Origin: Paractinoplanes tereljensis
Lineage (GTDB): Bacteria; Actinomycetota; Actinomycetes; Mycobacteriales; Micromonosporaceae
NCBI RefSeq assembly: GCF_016862435.1
Contig: NZ_BOMY01000055.1
Coordinates: 62,001-126,000, forward strand
Direction: 5' to 3'
Length of the DNA stretch: 64,000 nt
The translations under genes were made by a program, and so were the position numbers. The notes below the pieces were generated by a model. The model had not been told where the DNA came from and did no database searches. It saw nothing but the letters and a program-made list of their open reading frames with translations. Below are positions 25,851 through 33,764 of this stretch, piece by piece (the stretch's first letter is position 1; the number at the start of each line of letters is the position of its first letter).

Positions 25851-26888
25851 ATGGCTTCCGTTCGCATTTTTGCGTCCCCATCCAGCTGGATCGAGTCCGA
25901 CGCCGTCGACCAGTGCCACCAGGTGGCCGCCCTCGACGGCATGCTGCACGTGGCCGGCATGCCCGATCTGCACCCCGGCAAGGGTGCCCCGATCGGTGCC
26001 GCCATGCATTCCACCGTGCTCTACCCGTTCCTGGTCGGCTCCGACATCGGCTGCGGCATCGCGGTCTTCCCGATCTCGCTGAAGCGGCCGGTGCCGGAGA
26101 AACTGGCCGCCCGCTTCCCCGACCTGGACCGCTCCCCCGACCCGGACGACCCGGCCTGGGACTTCGTCGGCCGGGACGTCCCGCTCGGCCACCTGGACGC
26201 CATCGGCACGGTCGGCCGGGGCAACCACTTCGTGGAGCTGGCCCGGCTCGACGAAACCAAGGACCTGGTGCTCATCGTGCACAGCGGTTCGCGTGGGCTC
26301 GGCGAGAGCATCCTGCGCGACCACACCGCGCAGCACGGCGCCGGGCCGGCGGCTTCGCCCGCCGACTACCTGAAGGCCCACGACGAGGCGGTGCGCTGGG
26401 GGTCGCTCAACCGGCGGCTGATGGCCGCCCGGGTGGCGTACGCCCTGGGCGCCGTCCCCGAGGATCCGATCGTCGACGAGTGCCACAACTCGGTGGAGTG
26501 GCGGGACGGCGGCTACCTGCACCGCAAGGGTGCCGCCAACGGCGACGGCCGGACCGTGCTGGTCGCCGGCACCCGGGGCACCCGGTCCTACCTGGTGGCC
26601 GGGCACGCCGGGCCGGAGGCGGGCTGGTCGGTCGCGCACGGGGCCGGCCGCAAGATGTCCCGGTCCGACGCGCTGCGCCGGGGTAAGGCCAAACACACGG
26701 TGGCCGAGTTGCGGCGCACCCCGGTGGGCTCGCTCGTCGTCTGCGACGACCGGCAGCTGCTGTTCGAGGAGGCACCGACCGCGTACAAGAAGATCGAGCA
26801 GGTGATCGGGGACCTGACCGCGCACGGCCTGGCCACGCCGATCGCCACCACGGTTCCGCTGGTCACCTACAAGGTGGCGCGGCGATGA
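25851..26888 (+). CDS. rtcB2: RtcB-family RNA ligase (RtcB2 type, PrfH-linked)
   Basis: A 345-residue member of the RtcB family, which joins 2',3'-cyclic phosphate and 5'-OH RNA ends with GTP and Mn2+. Metal and nucleotide landmarks are present: DLHPGKGAPIGA, GSDIGCGI, GRGNHFVEL, HSGSRGLG and the guanylylation region VAHGAGRKMSR. It is shorter than canonical RtcB (about 400-480 residues), as expected of the RtcB2 type. The stop overlaps the prfH start by ATGA. RtcB2-PrfH pairs are known to rescue ribosomes cut in the 16S decoding region, PrfH releasing the peptide and RtcB2 resealing the RNA. Confidence 0.92.
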   Translation: MASVRIFASPSSWIESDAVDQCHQVAALDGMLHVAGMPDLHPGKGAPIGAAMHSTVLYPFLVGSDIGCGIAVFPISLKRPVPEKLAARFPDLDRSPDPDDPAWDFVGRDVPLGHLDAIGTVGRGNHFVELARLDETKDLVLIVHSGSRGLGESILRDHTAQHGAGPAASPADYLKAHDEAVRWGSLNRRLMAARVAYALGAVPEDPIVDECHNSVEWRDGGYLHRKGAANGDGRTVLVAGTRGTRSYLVAGHAGPEAGWSVAHGAGRKMSRSDALRRGKAKHTVAELRRTPVGSLVVCDDRQLLFEEAPTAYKKIEQVIGDLTAHGLATPIATTVPLVTYKVARR

Positions 26889-27538
26889 CCGTACACCTGC
26901 TGATGTCGGCGGGCCGCGGCCCGCAGGAATGCGCCTGGGCCGTGTCCCGTCTGGTCCTTCGGTTGGAGGCGGCGGCGGCCGACCCGGAGGCCCGGCCCAA
27001 GGTCAAGCGGCCGAGATCCCCTACCGCCGCGCTGATGGTCGACCGCCTCGAGTCGGTTCCCGGCGAGCGGGCGGGCACGTTCCGCTCGGTGCTGCTGCGC
27101 ATCGACGGGCCGGGCGCGGAGGCGTTCGCGGCCGGCTGGACCGGCACGCTGTGCTGGCAGGCGCCCAGCCCCTATCGCAAGGTGGGCCGCAAGAACTGGT
27201 ACGTCATCTCCGAGCCGTGCGAGGTCGAGGTCCCGTCGCTGCGCTTCGCGGAGGCCGATATCGACTTCGTCGCGGTCCGGACCGGCGGGCCGGGCGGTCA
27301 GCACCGCAACAAGGCGAGTACGGCGGTGCGCGCCACCCACCGGCCGACCGGCTTCACCGTGGTCGCCGACACCGAGCGCTACCTGAGCCAGAACCGCCGT
27401 ATCGCGATCGGCCTGCTCCGGGAGAAGATCTCCCGCGGCATCGAAACCGCAGCCCAGGCCGCCGTCACCGCCCGCTGGCAGGTCCACGACAACCTGGTAC
27501 GCGGCAACCCGGTCCGGATTGAGCGAGGTTACCTGTAA
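26885..27538 (+). CDS. prfH: peptide chain release factor-like protein PrfH
   Basis: A 217-residue release-factor homologue. The peptidyl-hydrolysis motif GGQ is at 137-139 within VRTGGPGGQHRNKAST, the class-I RF signature. The stop-codon-recognition domain is much reduced, replaced by an N-terminal part with WQAPSPYRKVGRKNWYV, as in PrfH. It starts inside the last codon of rtcB2 (ATGA), so equal expression is likely. PrfH acts on damaged ribosomes rather than at ordinary stop codons; this is established for the family. Confidence 0.93.
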   Translation: MTVHLLMSAGRGPQECAWAVSRLVLRLEAAAADPEARPKVKRPRSPTAALMVDRLESVPGERAGTFRSVLLRIDGPGAEAFAAGWTGTLCWQAPSPYRKVGRKNWYVISEPCEVEVPSLRFAEADIDFVAVRTGGPGGQHRNKASTAVRATHRPTGFTVVADTERYLSQNRRIAIGLLREKISRGIETAAQAAVTARWQVHDNLVRGNPVRIERGYL

Positions 27539-27599
27539 GAAAACGGCTCCCCGGCGCATTTCCAGGTGACCGTAAAACCTGACTAAGGACGGCTCATCA

Positions 27600-28121
27600 G
27601 TGGCAGACCTAGAGGCTGCAGAGGAGTTCACCGCGCTGTACGCCGACAATCACCGACGCGTGTACGCCTACGCCGTCGCCCGCGCCGGGCGGCCCCTCGC
27701 CGACGAGGTGGTGGCGGAGACGTTCCTCGTCGCCTGGCGAAGCTTCGCGAAGATGCCGCGCACCGCGGCCCTTCCGTGGCTGCTCGGCGTCGCACGCAAC
27801 GTGATCCGGGCGCGGAATCGCGACGAGGAACGGCACCGGCTCGTGGCCGGCGAGCTGCGGGACTGGGCGGCCGAACCGGACATCGCCGACGGCGTGGCCG
27901 AACGGTCGGCGGTGCTCACCGCGCTCGCCGGCCTATCCGAGAACGACCGGGAGACGCTGACGCTGATCGCCTGGGACGGCCTGTCGCCCCGGGCGGCGGC
28001 GCGCGTCGTGAACTGCTCCACCCCCGCCTTTCTGGTGCGCCTGCACCGGGCCCGCAACCGCCTGGCCCGGGCCGTCGCGGCCGCCGACGAGCTGACCATC
28101 GCCAAGGAGCCCAGCCGATGA
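27600..28121 (+). CDS. ECF-type RNA polymerase sigma factor
   Basis: A 173-residue sigma-70 family protein with only regions 2 and 4. Region 2 includes FTALYADNHRRVYAYAVARA and DEVVAETFLVAWRSFAKMP; region 4 is LSENDRETLTLIAWDGLSPR with a following helix carrying STPAFLVRLHRARNRL. A Trp-rich PWLLGVARNVIR linker is typical. The GTG start has AAGGA upstream. Its stop overlaps the next ATG, whose product is a membrane protein that may restrain it. The target promoters are unknown. Confidence 0.9.
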   Translation: MADLEAAEEFTALYADNHRRVYAYAVARAGRPLADEVVAETFLVAWRSFAKMPRTAALPWLLGVARNVIRARNRDEERHRLVAGELRDWAAEPDIADGVAERSAVLTALAGLSENDRETLTLIAWDGLSPRAAARVVNCSTPAFLVRLHRARNRLARAVAAADELTIAKEPSR

Positions 28122-29221
28122 ACAAGCACCCCGACATCATGAAGGTCCTCGCCGAGGCGCGACCGGACCAGTTGGATCCGTCCGGGACGCCGCCGATGCC
28201 CGTACCGGTATGGGAGCGGACCGCCCCGGCCCGCCGTTTCCGGGCCGCATTGCTGGTCCCGGCCGGTGCCCTCGCGGCCGTAGCGGTGGCCGTGGTGGTG
28301 GCGGTCTCGGTCCAGAAGCCCGCCGGTCACACCCCGGACGCCGCGATGCCGGACCGTCCGCTCACCGCCTCCCAGCTGCTGCTGACGGCGGCCGAACACA
28401 GCAGCACCGACGCGTACGGGTCCGGGAAGTACCTGGTCATCCGCACCGAGGACGGCTCGACGATCACCGTGGGCACCGGGACGGCGACCTACGAGATGAC
28501 GTCCAAGTCCTCGTACGAGACCTGGTTCTCCCGCTCCGGGAAGGAGCCCAACCGGGTGATCTCCACTCGGTTGGGGATGACCCCGCTCACCCCGGCCGAC
28601 GACGCCGCCTGGCGGGCCGCCGGCTCACCGCACCAGGTGCTGGTCGGCAAGCCGCTGCCGAGCGGGGAGCTCGGGAAGGGCTACCCGGTGAGCATCGACG
28701 GCGGGAAGCGACAGGTCGACTCGTACGACGACCCCGAGATCTACGCCTTCGGCAACGACAACGTCACCCTGCGCGACCTGGAGAAACTCCCGGCCGACCC
28801 GGCGGCGTTGAAGGCCCGGCTGCTGAAGTCGTTCGACGGCGGTGGCAGCGACATGCCCACCGACAAGCAGGAGTGGCTGCTGTCGGTGACCTCCGGCCTG
28901 CTCGTCGACCTGCCGGTCAGCGGCCAGGTGCGGGCGGCCGGCCTCCGGCTGATCGCCACCCTGCCCGGGGTGCGCTCGCTCGGCGCCGTGACCGATCACA
29001 GCGGACGCCCGGGGCAGGGCTTCGCCTTCACCACCGGGAACGCCACGTACGGCTCGATCGAGCAGCGGTTCGTGATCGACACCGCCACCGGTCGCGCGCT
29101 CGGCCGGGAGACCCGGGTCGTCAAGCCGGCCGGTACGACCGTCCGGCTCGACCCCGGGAGCGTCCTCGCCTACACCGTGGTCCTCGAGCAGAGGACCACG
29201 GACGAGGCGCCCCCGAAGTAA
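28118..29221 (+). CDS. CU044_5270-family membrane protein, partner of the ECF sigma factor
   Basis: A 367-residue protein. Residues 1-45 are cytoplasmic and charged, a single TM lies at about 46-65 (LLVPAGALAAVAVAVVVAVS), and the rest is extracytoplasmic. The outer part has the family pattern: TASQLLLTAAEHS, a beta-rich YLVIRTEDGS region and repeated LPADPAALKARLL-like segments. These proteins are regularly encoded directly after ECF sigma factors in actinobacteria and are presumed sensors or anti-sigma factors, though the short N-terminus is not a standard zinc anti-sigma domain. Start overlaps the sigma stop by ATGA. Confidence 0.85.
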   Translation: MNKHPDIMKVLAEARPDQLDPSGTPPMPVPVWERTAPARRFRAALLVPAGALAAVAVAVVVAVSVQKPAGHTPDAAMPDRPLTASQLLLTAAEHSSTDAYGSGKYLVIRTEDGSTITVGTGTATYEMTSKSSYETWFSRSGKEPNRVISTRLGMTPLTPADDAAWRAAGSPHQVLVGKPLPSGELGKGYPVSIDGGKRQVDSYDDPEIYAFGNDNVTLRDLEKLPADPAALKARLLKSFDGGGSDMPTDKQEWLLSVTSGLLVDLPVSGQVRAAGLRLIATLPGVRSLGAVTDHSGRPGQGFAFTTGNATYGSIEQRFVIDTATGRALGRETRVVKPAGTTVRLDPGSVLAYTVVLEQRTTDEAPPK

Positions 29222-29224
29222 GGG

Positions 29225-29446
29225 CTACCGGTAGCGGAAGACGATCCGGCCGCGGGTCAGGTCGTACGGGCTCAGCTCGACGAGCACCCGGTCGAACGGC
29301 AGGATCTTGATGTAGTTCTTCCGGATCTTCCCGCTGATGTGGGCCAGCACCGTGTGCCCGTTCTGCAGTTCGACCTTGAAGTTCGCATTACGCATACATT
29401 CGAGGACGGTGCCCTCGAGCTCGATTCCCTTGGCTGTTCTTGGCAT
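29225..29446 (-). CDS. infA: translation initiation factor IF-1 (paralogue)
   Basis: A 73-residue S1-like OB-fold protein covering all of IF-1: IELEGTVLECMRNANFKVEL, GHTVLAHISGKIRKNYIKIL and a C-terminal SPYDLTRGRIVFRYR. IF-1 binds the 30S A site with IF-2 and IF-3. The main actinobacterial infA lies in the ribosomal protein cluster; there are no ribosomal genes here, so this is probably a second, divergent copy (for example CMRNANFK where the usual form has PNAMFR). It starts three bases after the GNAT stop and would share its attenuated transcript. Confidence 0.92.
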   Translation of the reverse strand: MPRTAKGIELEGTVLECMRNANFKVELQNGHTVLAHISGKIRKNYIKILPFDRVLVELSPYDLTRGRIVFRYR

Positions 29447-29449
29447 AGC

Positions 29450-30190
29450 TCAGCGCACCACCAGTTCGAGGTTGCTGCCGGTCCGCCGGGCATCGAAGCC
29501 CTCGAACAGCGCGGTGGCGGCAACGTTGGATTCGGAAACCTCGGCTGAGGCCGTGGTCTTGCCGACGCCGTGAAGGGCGCCGAGTGTGTGGGCCAGCAGC
29601 GCCCGGCCGATGCCGCGGCGCTGCTGGTCGGTCCGGACGGCGATCAGCCCGATCCGGGGAAGCCGGGTCACCATCGCGACCCGCAACAGACCCACGTAGT
29701 GCCCGTCGACCGCGGCCACGGCGTATTTCGACAGGTCGAGCGCGGGCGGGACGAAGATCTCGGCCGGCAGGTCCGGCCATCGTTCGGCCCGGATCGCCCG
29801 GTCCAGGGCGACCAGCGGGGCCTCCTCGGCCCGGCCGAAGGCCTTGATCGTCACGCCGGTCGGCGGCAGGGCGTCGTCGGGGGCGGTGGGTACGGTGTAC
29901 TCCCACTCCCGGCGCCGGACGGTGAAGCCGGCTCGCAGCCAGCGGGCGGTCAGGTCGAGGTCGGTCTCGTCGACCAGGGTGTGCAGCGGCCGGGGCAGTT
30001 CGGCCAGCATGGCCTCGGCCAGCCGGTCGAAAGCCTCGTCGCTCCAGGCGTCGATGCTGACGAACAGCCGCTCATCGGGCCGCCGCGACACCTCGCCGCG
30101 GCCGACCACCAGGTCGTCCTCCAGCGCGTGCCACCGGCCGTCCGCGACGCGTGCGAGAAGCACGGCGTGGCGGGACTTCAAAGGGTTCAT
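29450..30190 (-). CDS. GNAT-family N-acetyltransferase
   Basis: A 246-residue protein. The C-terminal half is a GNAT fold with the acetyl-CoA pyrophosphate loop RTDQQRRGIGRALL and SNVAATALFEGFDARRTGSN near the end. The N-terminal half resembles a second, degenerate GNAT unit (FVSIDAWSDEAFDRLAEAML), so it may be a tandem GNAT. I chose the ATG at 30190, whose ribosome site GAAAGG is part of a predicted hairpin (30196-30239). An upstream in-frame start would lie inside that hairpin. Co-transcribed with an IF-1 paralogue. Substrate unknown; the leader suggests an inducible resistance or stress role (inference). Confidence 0.85.
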   Translation of the reverse strand: MNPLKSRHAVLLARVADGRWHALEDDLVVGRGEVSRRPDERLFVSIDAWSDEAFDRLAEAMLAELPRPLHTLVDETDLDLTARWLRAGFTVRRREWEYTVPTAPDDALPPTGVTIKAFGRAEEAPLVALDRAIRAERWPDLPAEIFVPPALDLSKYAVAAVDGHYVGLLRVAMVTRLPRIGLIAVRTDQQRRGIGRALLAHTLGALHGVGKTTASAEVSESNVAATALFEGFDARRTGSNLELVVR

Positions 30191-30195
30191 AGTTT

Positions 30196-30239
30196 GGTGC
30201 CTTTCGGGATCGCTCTGTCGGGGCGCTCCCGGCGGCACC
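30196..30239 (-). promoter_or_regulatory. hairpin masking the GNAT ribosome site (candidate attenuator)
   Basis: In the transcript, GGUGCC (from 30234-30239) can pair with GGCACC (from 30196-30201), which overlaps the GAAAGG ribosome site of the GNAT gene. A second GGCACC lies upstream (30317-30322), just before the leader-peptide ribosome site, and competes for the same GGUGCC. The two pairings exclude each other, as in translation attenuators of the ermC type. Confidence 0.5.
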
Positions 30240-30243
30240 TAGA

Positions 30244-30297
30244 TCAGTGCCGGCCCGTGACGACGAGGGGAAGCGCCCGCTTCGGACAAACGTTCAC
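30244..30297 (-). CDS. 17-residue leader peptide upstream of the GNAT/IF-1 operon
   Basis: GTG at 30297 opens a 17-codon frame, MNVCPKRALPLVVTGRH, ending at TGA 30244-30246. A very strong ribosome site GAGGAGG (30306-30312) stands eight bases before it, better than that of the acetyltransferase. It ends five bases before the hairpin that covers the GNAT ribosome site. Ribosome stalling or slow passage on this peptide could change the hairpin and expose the GNAT start. No direct evidence of expression. Confidence 0.5.
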   Translation of the reverse strand: MNVCPKRALPLVVTGRH

Positions 30298-30345
30298 GGG
30301 TCTCACCTCCTCGGTTGGTGCCACGGCGTCATGAAAGGTACCAGA

Positions 30346-30855
30346 TCACCCCAGGTACAGCCACGCCAGTGCGGCGATCAGGGCCAGCAGGGACAGCGCG
30401 GCCAGGATGATCAGCAAGATCAGCAGCCAGGTCCAGCTGCGTTTGCCGGGCTGTTGCTGGGCGATCATGGGCGGGGCCAGCCGGGCTGCCTGCGGGCGGG
30501 CCGGCTGCAGCTCGATGCCGCAGCGTTCGCAGCGGATCCGGACCGGCTCGTTCGGGTAACCGCAGTTGCGGCACTGCGCCTGGCCGCGCGGCGGGGCGCC
30601 GTAGTTGCTGGCCGGGAACTGCCGGGTCACGGTGCGGGGCACCTGCTGCGGAACCGCCCGGATGCCGGTCTCGTCGACCCGCTCGTTGGGGCTGCGCGGG
30701 ATGGCCTGGGCCTGGGCGTCGTCGGTGCCGCCGCCCTTGCGCAGGAACATCAGCGGGTAACCGCAGTTCTGGCACAGCTGGTCGCGGTCCGGCATCACCG
30801 GGTTGCCGCAGTCGGGGCAGGGCATCTGCCGGACCTGGCCGTACATCTCAGGCAT
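30346..30855 (-). CDS. tail-anchored zinc-ribbon protein, last gene of the eCIS operon
   Basis: A 169-residue protein with two zinc-ribbon-like units, each of two CxxC pairs: MPCPDCGNP with CQNCGYP, and CRNCGYPN with CERCG. A Gln/Pro-rich linker leads to one hydrophobic helix that ends the protein (about 143-168, LLILLIILAALSLLALIAAL), so it is probably tail-anchored with the ribbons in the cytoplasm. The ATG at 30855 has GGAG at seven bases and overlaps the preceding tail gene. It may recruit the contractile particle to the membrane, a role described for a membrane protein of Streptomyces CIS; this link is inference from position and topology. Confidence 0.75.
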   Translation of the reverse strand: MPEMYGQVRQMPCPDCGNPVMPDRDQLCQNCGYPLMFLRKGGGTDDAQAQAIPRSPNERVDETGIRAVPQQVPRTVTRQFPASNYGAPPRGQAQCRNCGYPNEPVRIRCERCGIELQPARPQAARLAPPMIAQQQPGKRSWTWLLILLIILAALSLLALIAALAWLYLG

Positions 30856-31405
30856 TGTCGTCTCCACTGCCGGGTGGGCGGGCGCGCCCGCGCGCGGGCT
30901 GCGGCTGGAAGCGGACGTCCAGCTGGATCTTGGCGCCGAGCGGTAGTTCGCTCTGCAGGAACGCCATCACCTGTTTCTCGGTGAGGTGGCCGGTGTGGTC
31001 CATCTGGACGACCACCACCGGGTCGGGCGCCGGCACCTGGTCGTTGCTGCCGAAGATGCCGCCGGCGTCGATCACGGTGACCCGGGCGCCGGTGGCCGCC
31101 TGCAGCAGCGCCTCCACGCCGTACCGGGTGCCGCGCCAGCCGAGCAGCTTGCCGACCTCGCGCACCAGCGAGCGGCGGTACTCGGCCGGGTCGGTGGGCT
31201 CCAGCATGACGCCCAGCCAGGAACCCAGGTAGGCGAGCATGTCGGGGCTGGCCAGGCCGGTGTCCATCTGGAACTCGATGGCGTCGATGCGTTCCCGGAC
31301 GGTGTCGTGGGTCTGTTCGAAAGCGGTCACGAAGTCGCGCAGCACCGGGTCGGTGGCCATCACCCGGGGCAGTTGCTCGACGAGCCACCCGTCATGGCCG
31401 GTCAT
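30848..31405 (-). CDS. eCIS phage tail protein I-like baseplate component
   Basis: A 185-residue protein of the phage tail protein I family (baseplate wedge or periphery, Afp12-like). Landmarks: LPRVMATDPVLRDFVTAFEQ, LGSWLGVMLEPTDPAEYRR, and LLGWRGTRYGVEALLQAATG. The C-terminus is a Pro/Arg tail. It starts four bases inside baseplate J and its end overlaps the zinc-ribbon gene, so the three are tightly coupled. In eCIS it would sit next to baseplate J at the sheath's lower end. Confidence 0.88.
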   Translation of the reverse strand: MTGHDGWLVEQLPRVMATDPVLRDFVTAFEQTHDTVRERIDAIEFQMDTGLASPDMLAYLGSWLGVMLEPTDPAEYRRSLVREVGKLLGWRGTRYGVEALLQAATGARVTVIDAGGIFGSNDQVPAPDPVVVVQMDHTGHLTEKQVMAFLQSELPLGAKIQLDVRFQPQPARGRARPPGSGDDNA

Positions 31406-33360
31406 TGCTGGACCACCACCCGGTGCTCGTACGACATGAACAGCGCCTCGGGCAGCAGCCGCAACCGCTGTTCGACCTGGTCAAGGGTGCGTTTGCGGCG
31501 CAGGTCGGCGGAGAAGAAGTGGACCGCCTCAACCCCCTGAACCCCGAACGACCCATGCAGTACGCCGTAGACGTCGCCCAGGCGCAGGTCGGTGTCGAAC
31601 GGCCAGCCCTGCCCACTCGGCCCACCGGTCAGCGGGTTCAGGTACTCGTAGAGGGCGCGCTCCGCGCGTTCGCGCACCGTCTCCGTGCGTACCCCCGGAG
31701 CAGCCCGCACCTCCGCGACCACCTTGACCCCCTGGTAGCGCGGCGCGTCGATGCGCAAGCGCATCGTCAAAAGCCGGCGCGGTTCCAGATAGGCCTTGAT
31801 CGTCTCCTCCAGCTCCTCGGAGATGGCCAGGTCATCCAAGGTCAAATTCTCCGGAGCAACATCAACCCGGGGTACGACGAGCAGGCGCGCCGGGTCCGAC
31901 GGGTTGTCCGGTGGCAGGCAGCGGGCCCGGGCCACGCTCGGCGCCGCGTCCAGGGTGAGCCGTTCCACGTCCTCGGCGGTGACCGCCCGCCGGCCGCCAC
32001 GCAGCAGCATCGGGCCACGCACCTTGGCATTCTCCACCGTCTCGGCGTCCACCCCACCGGCCGACGGGTCGAGGTTCGTCACCCCGGCCACGAACGGGAT
32101 CGAGGTGTGCAGCACGGTCAGCCGGTCGGCCGGCACGTTGCCGCGCCGCCCGCCGCCGAACCGGTAGCCGGTCACGTAGATCTGCGCGTCGATCGGCGGG
32201 ATCGCGCCGTGCTGCCACACCTTGCCCTCGCGGTCGAGCACCCGCGGCCCGAACCGGATCTCCCCGGTGGCGCCCGACCAGGTGAAGACCTGGTCGTCCT
32301 CCTCCGCGTCGGACAGGTCGGCGACCTCCATCCACTCCTGCTCCTCCGGCTCGCCGGTGCGCTCGTGGCGGGGCAGCACCACCCGGACCGTCTCGTCGTG
32401 CCGGCGCGGCAGCACCGGCACCCGGCGGACCTGGAAGACCTGGCCGGGCCGGCCGTTGCTGGCGCCGAGCAGTTCGGACGGGGCCGGTTCGGCGTGGTGG
32501 GCCGGGACCGCGCCGCCGAGCGAGACCGCGGAGAGCTGCTCGAGGATCGGCGGGTTGGTGTAGTCGGGCTGCCCCTCGACCGGCCGCACCAGGCGGCAGC
32601 GCAGCCAGAACGCCCGCTTCGAGCCGATCGCGAGGGCCTCGTGCCGCATCGGCAGCAGCAGGGTGACCTCGCCGGTGGAGTTGAAGCCGGCGCTGGTGTC
32701 GTCCAGGATCCGGACGTTCTTCCAGGCCGTGCCGTCCCAGGCCTCCCACACCCGGGGCGGGCGGCGCGGGTCGACGCCGGCGCCCTCGGGGCCGGTGGTG
32801 ACGTCCAGGCGCAGCAGGTTGCCGGCCGCCGATTCCTGCAGCCCGAAGTAGACCGCCTCGTCGACCTGCAGCGTCGGGAACAGCTGCACCGACGCGGCCT
32901 CGCGGCGCAACTCCTCCCAGTGGTCGGCGTAGCGGTCGCCGGTGTGGGTCAGGCAGGCGATCAGCTTGGGCGGGGTGACGAGCAGTTCCGAGTCGGTGAG
33001 GAAGACGATCGGTGCCTCGTCCTCCCGGCGCTCGGTGCTGACCTGGGTGCCGGCCGGCACCCGCACCACGTCCTCGCGGGCCGAGGTGAGCCGGAACAGC
33101 AGGTCGGCGCGGGCCGGCACGGCCGAGAACAGCTCCACCCCGACCAGTTCGAGGAACTTCACGTAGAGCCGGTCGGGGACCTGGTTCAGCCGGTACAGCG
33201 TCATCTCGGTCATCCACGCGAACAGCTCGATCAGCGCCACGCCGGGGTCGGAGACGTTGTGGTCGGTCCAGTCCGGGCAGAGCCGGTTGATCCGCCGTTT
33301 CGCCTCGTCGACGATGTCCTGGAACCGGCGATCGTCCAGGTCGGGTGCGGGCAGACTCAT
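31402..33360 (-). CDS. eCIS baseplate assembly protein J
   Basis: A 652-residue protein of the baseplate J family (Afp11/Pvc11-like wedge). It begins LPAPDLDDRRFQDIVDEAKR, then HNVSDPGVALIELFAWMTEM, a typical N-terminus. The middle has beta-rich insertions (GPRVLDREGKVW), and the C-terminal third has TAEDVERLTLDAAPSVARAR and VKVVAEVRAAPGVRTETVRE, both family landmarks. Length is within the range of actinobacterial eCIS homologues. ATG at 33360 overlaps the gp25 gene by four bases. It forms the baseplate ring that triggers sheath contraction. Confidence 0.92.
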   Translation of the reverse strand: MSLPAPDLDDRRFQDIVDEAKRRINRLCPDWTDHNVSDPGVALIELFAWMTEMTLYRLNQVPDRLYVKFLELVGVELFSAVPARADLLFRLTSAREDVVRVPAGTQVSTERREDEAPIVFLTDSELLVTPPKLIACLTHTGDRYADHWEELRREAASVQLFPTLQVDEAVYFGLQESAAGNLLRLDVTTGPEGAGVDPRRPPRVWEAWDGTAWKNVRILDDTSAGFNSTGEVTLLLPMRHEALAIGSKRAFWLRCRLVRPVEGQPDYTNPPILEQLSAVSLGGAVPAHHAEPAPSELLGASNGRPGQVFQVRRVPVLPRRHDETVRVVLPRHERTGEPEEQEWMEVADLSDAEEDDQVFTWSGATGEIRFGPRVLDREGKVWQHGAIPPIDAQIYVTGYRFGGGRRGNVPADRLTVLHTSIPFVAGVTNLDPSAGGVDAETVENAKVRGPMLLRGGRRAVTAEDVERLTLDAAPSVARARCLPPDNPSDPARLLVVPRVDVAPENLTLDDLAISEELEETIKAYLEPRRLLTMRLRIDAPRYQGVKVVAEVRAAPGVRTETVRERAERALYEYLNPLTGGPSGQGWPFDTDLRLGDVYGVLHGSFGVQGVEAVHFFSADLRRKRTLDQVEQRLRLLPEALFMSYEHRVVVQQ

Positions 33361-33764
33361 GGCGCCGGCTCCTCGGTGGGAATCGTGTAGAACGGAAAAA
33401 CCAGATTTCGTACGTCGTTTGTCGACCGCACCCGGTAGGCGACCGTGATGTGCACCGTTCCGGTGGCCTGTTCCCCGTCGGCGTCCACGGCTTGCAGCTC
33501 GATCCGCGGCTCCCAGCGTTCGAGGGCCTCCTTCACGGCCTGCTCGATGAGGCCGAGGGTGCCCGCGGTGAGCGGCGCGAACAGCTGCTCCCACATGGCG
33601 CAGCCGAACTCGGGCCGCATCACCCGCTCCCCCGGCACGGTGGACAGGATCATCCGGATCGCCGCGTCCACCTCCTCGGTGCCGGTGACCAGCCGCACGC
33701 TGCCGTTGCGGTTGATCGCGGCCGGGAACGCCCAGCCGTTGCCGATGAAGTCGTCGCCGGCCAT
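33357..33764 (-). CDS. eCIS GPW/gp25-family baseplate wedge protein
   Basis: A 135-residue protein of the gp25 family, the small wedge subunit that nucleates the sheath. Landmarks: FPAAINRNGSVRLVTGTEEV, then DAAIRMILSTVPGERVMRPE, and FGCAMWEQLFAPLT, which includes the EPR-like region in altered form. The ATG at 33764 overlaps the PAAR stop as TGATG. The equivalent gene in Afp/PVC is number 9. Nothing unusual beyond tight overlaps on both sides. Confidence 0.93.
   Translation of the reverse strand: MAGDDFIGNGWAFPAAINRNGSVRLVTGTEEVDAAIRMILSTVPGERVMRPEFGCAMWEQLFAPLTAGTLGLIEQAVKEALERWEPRIELQAVDADGEQATGTVHITVAYRVRSTNDVRNLVFPFYTIPTEEPAP

Noticed and set aside
31405..33390. 661-codon plus-strand frame opposite baseplate J
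   Set aside because: Composition is that of a GC-rich shadow; the minus-strand baseplate J has full motif support.
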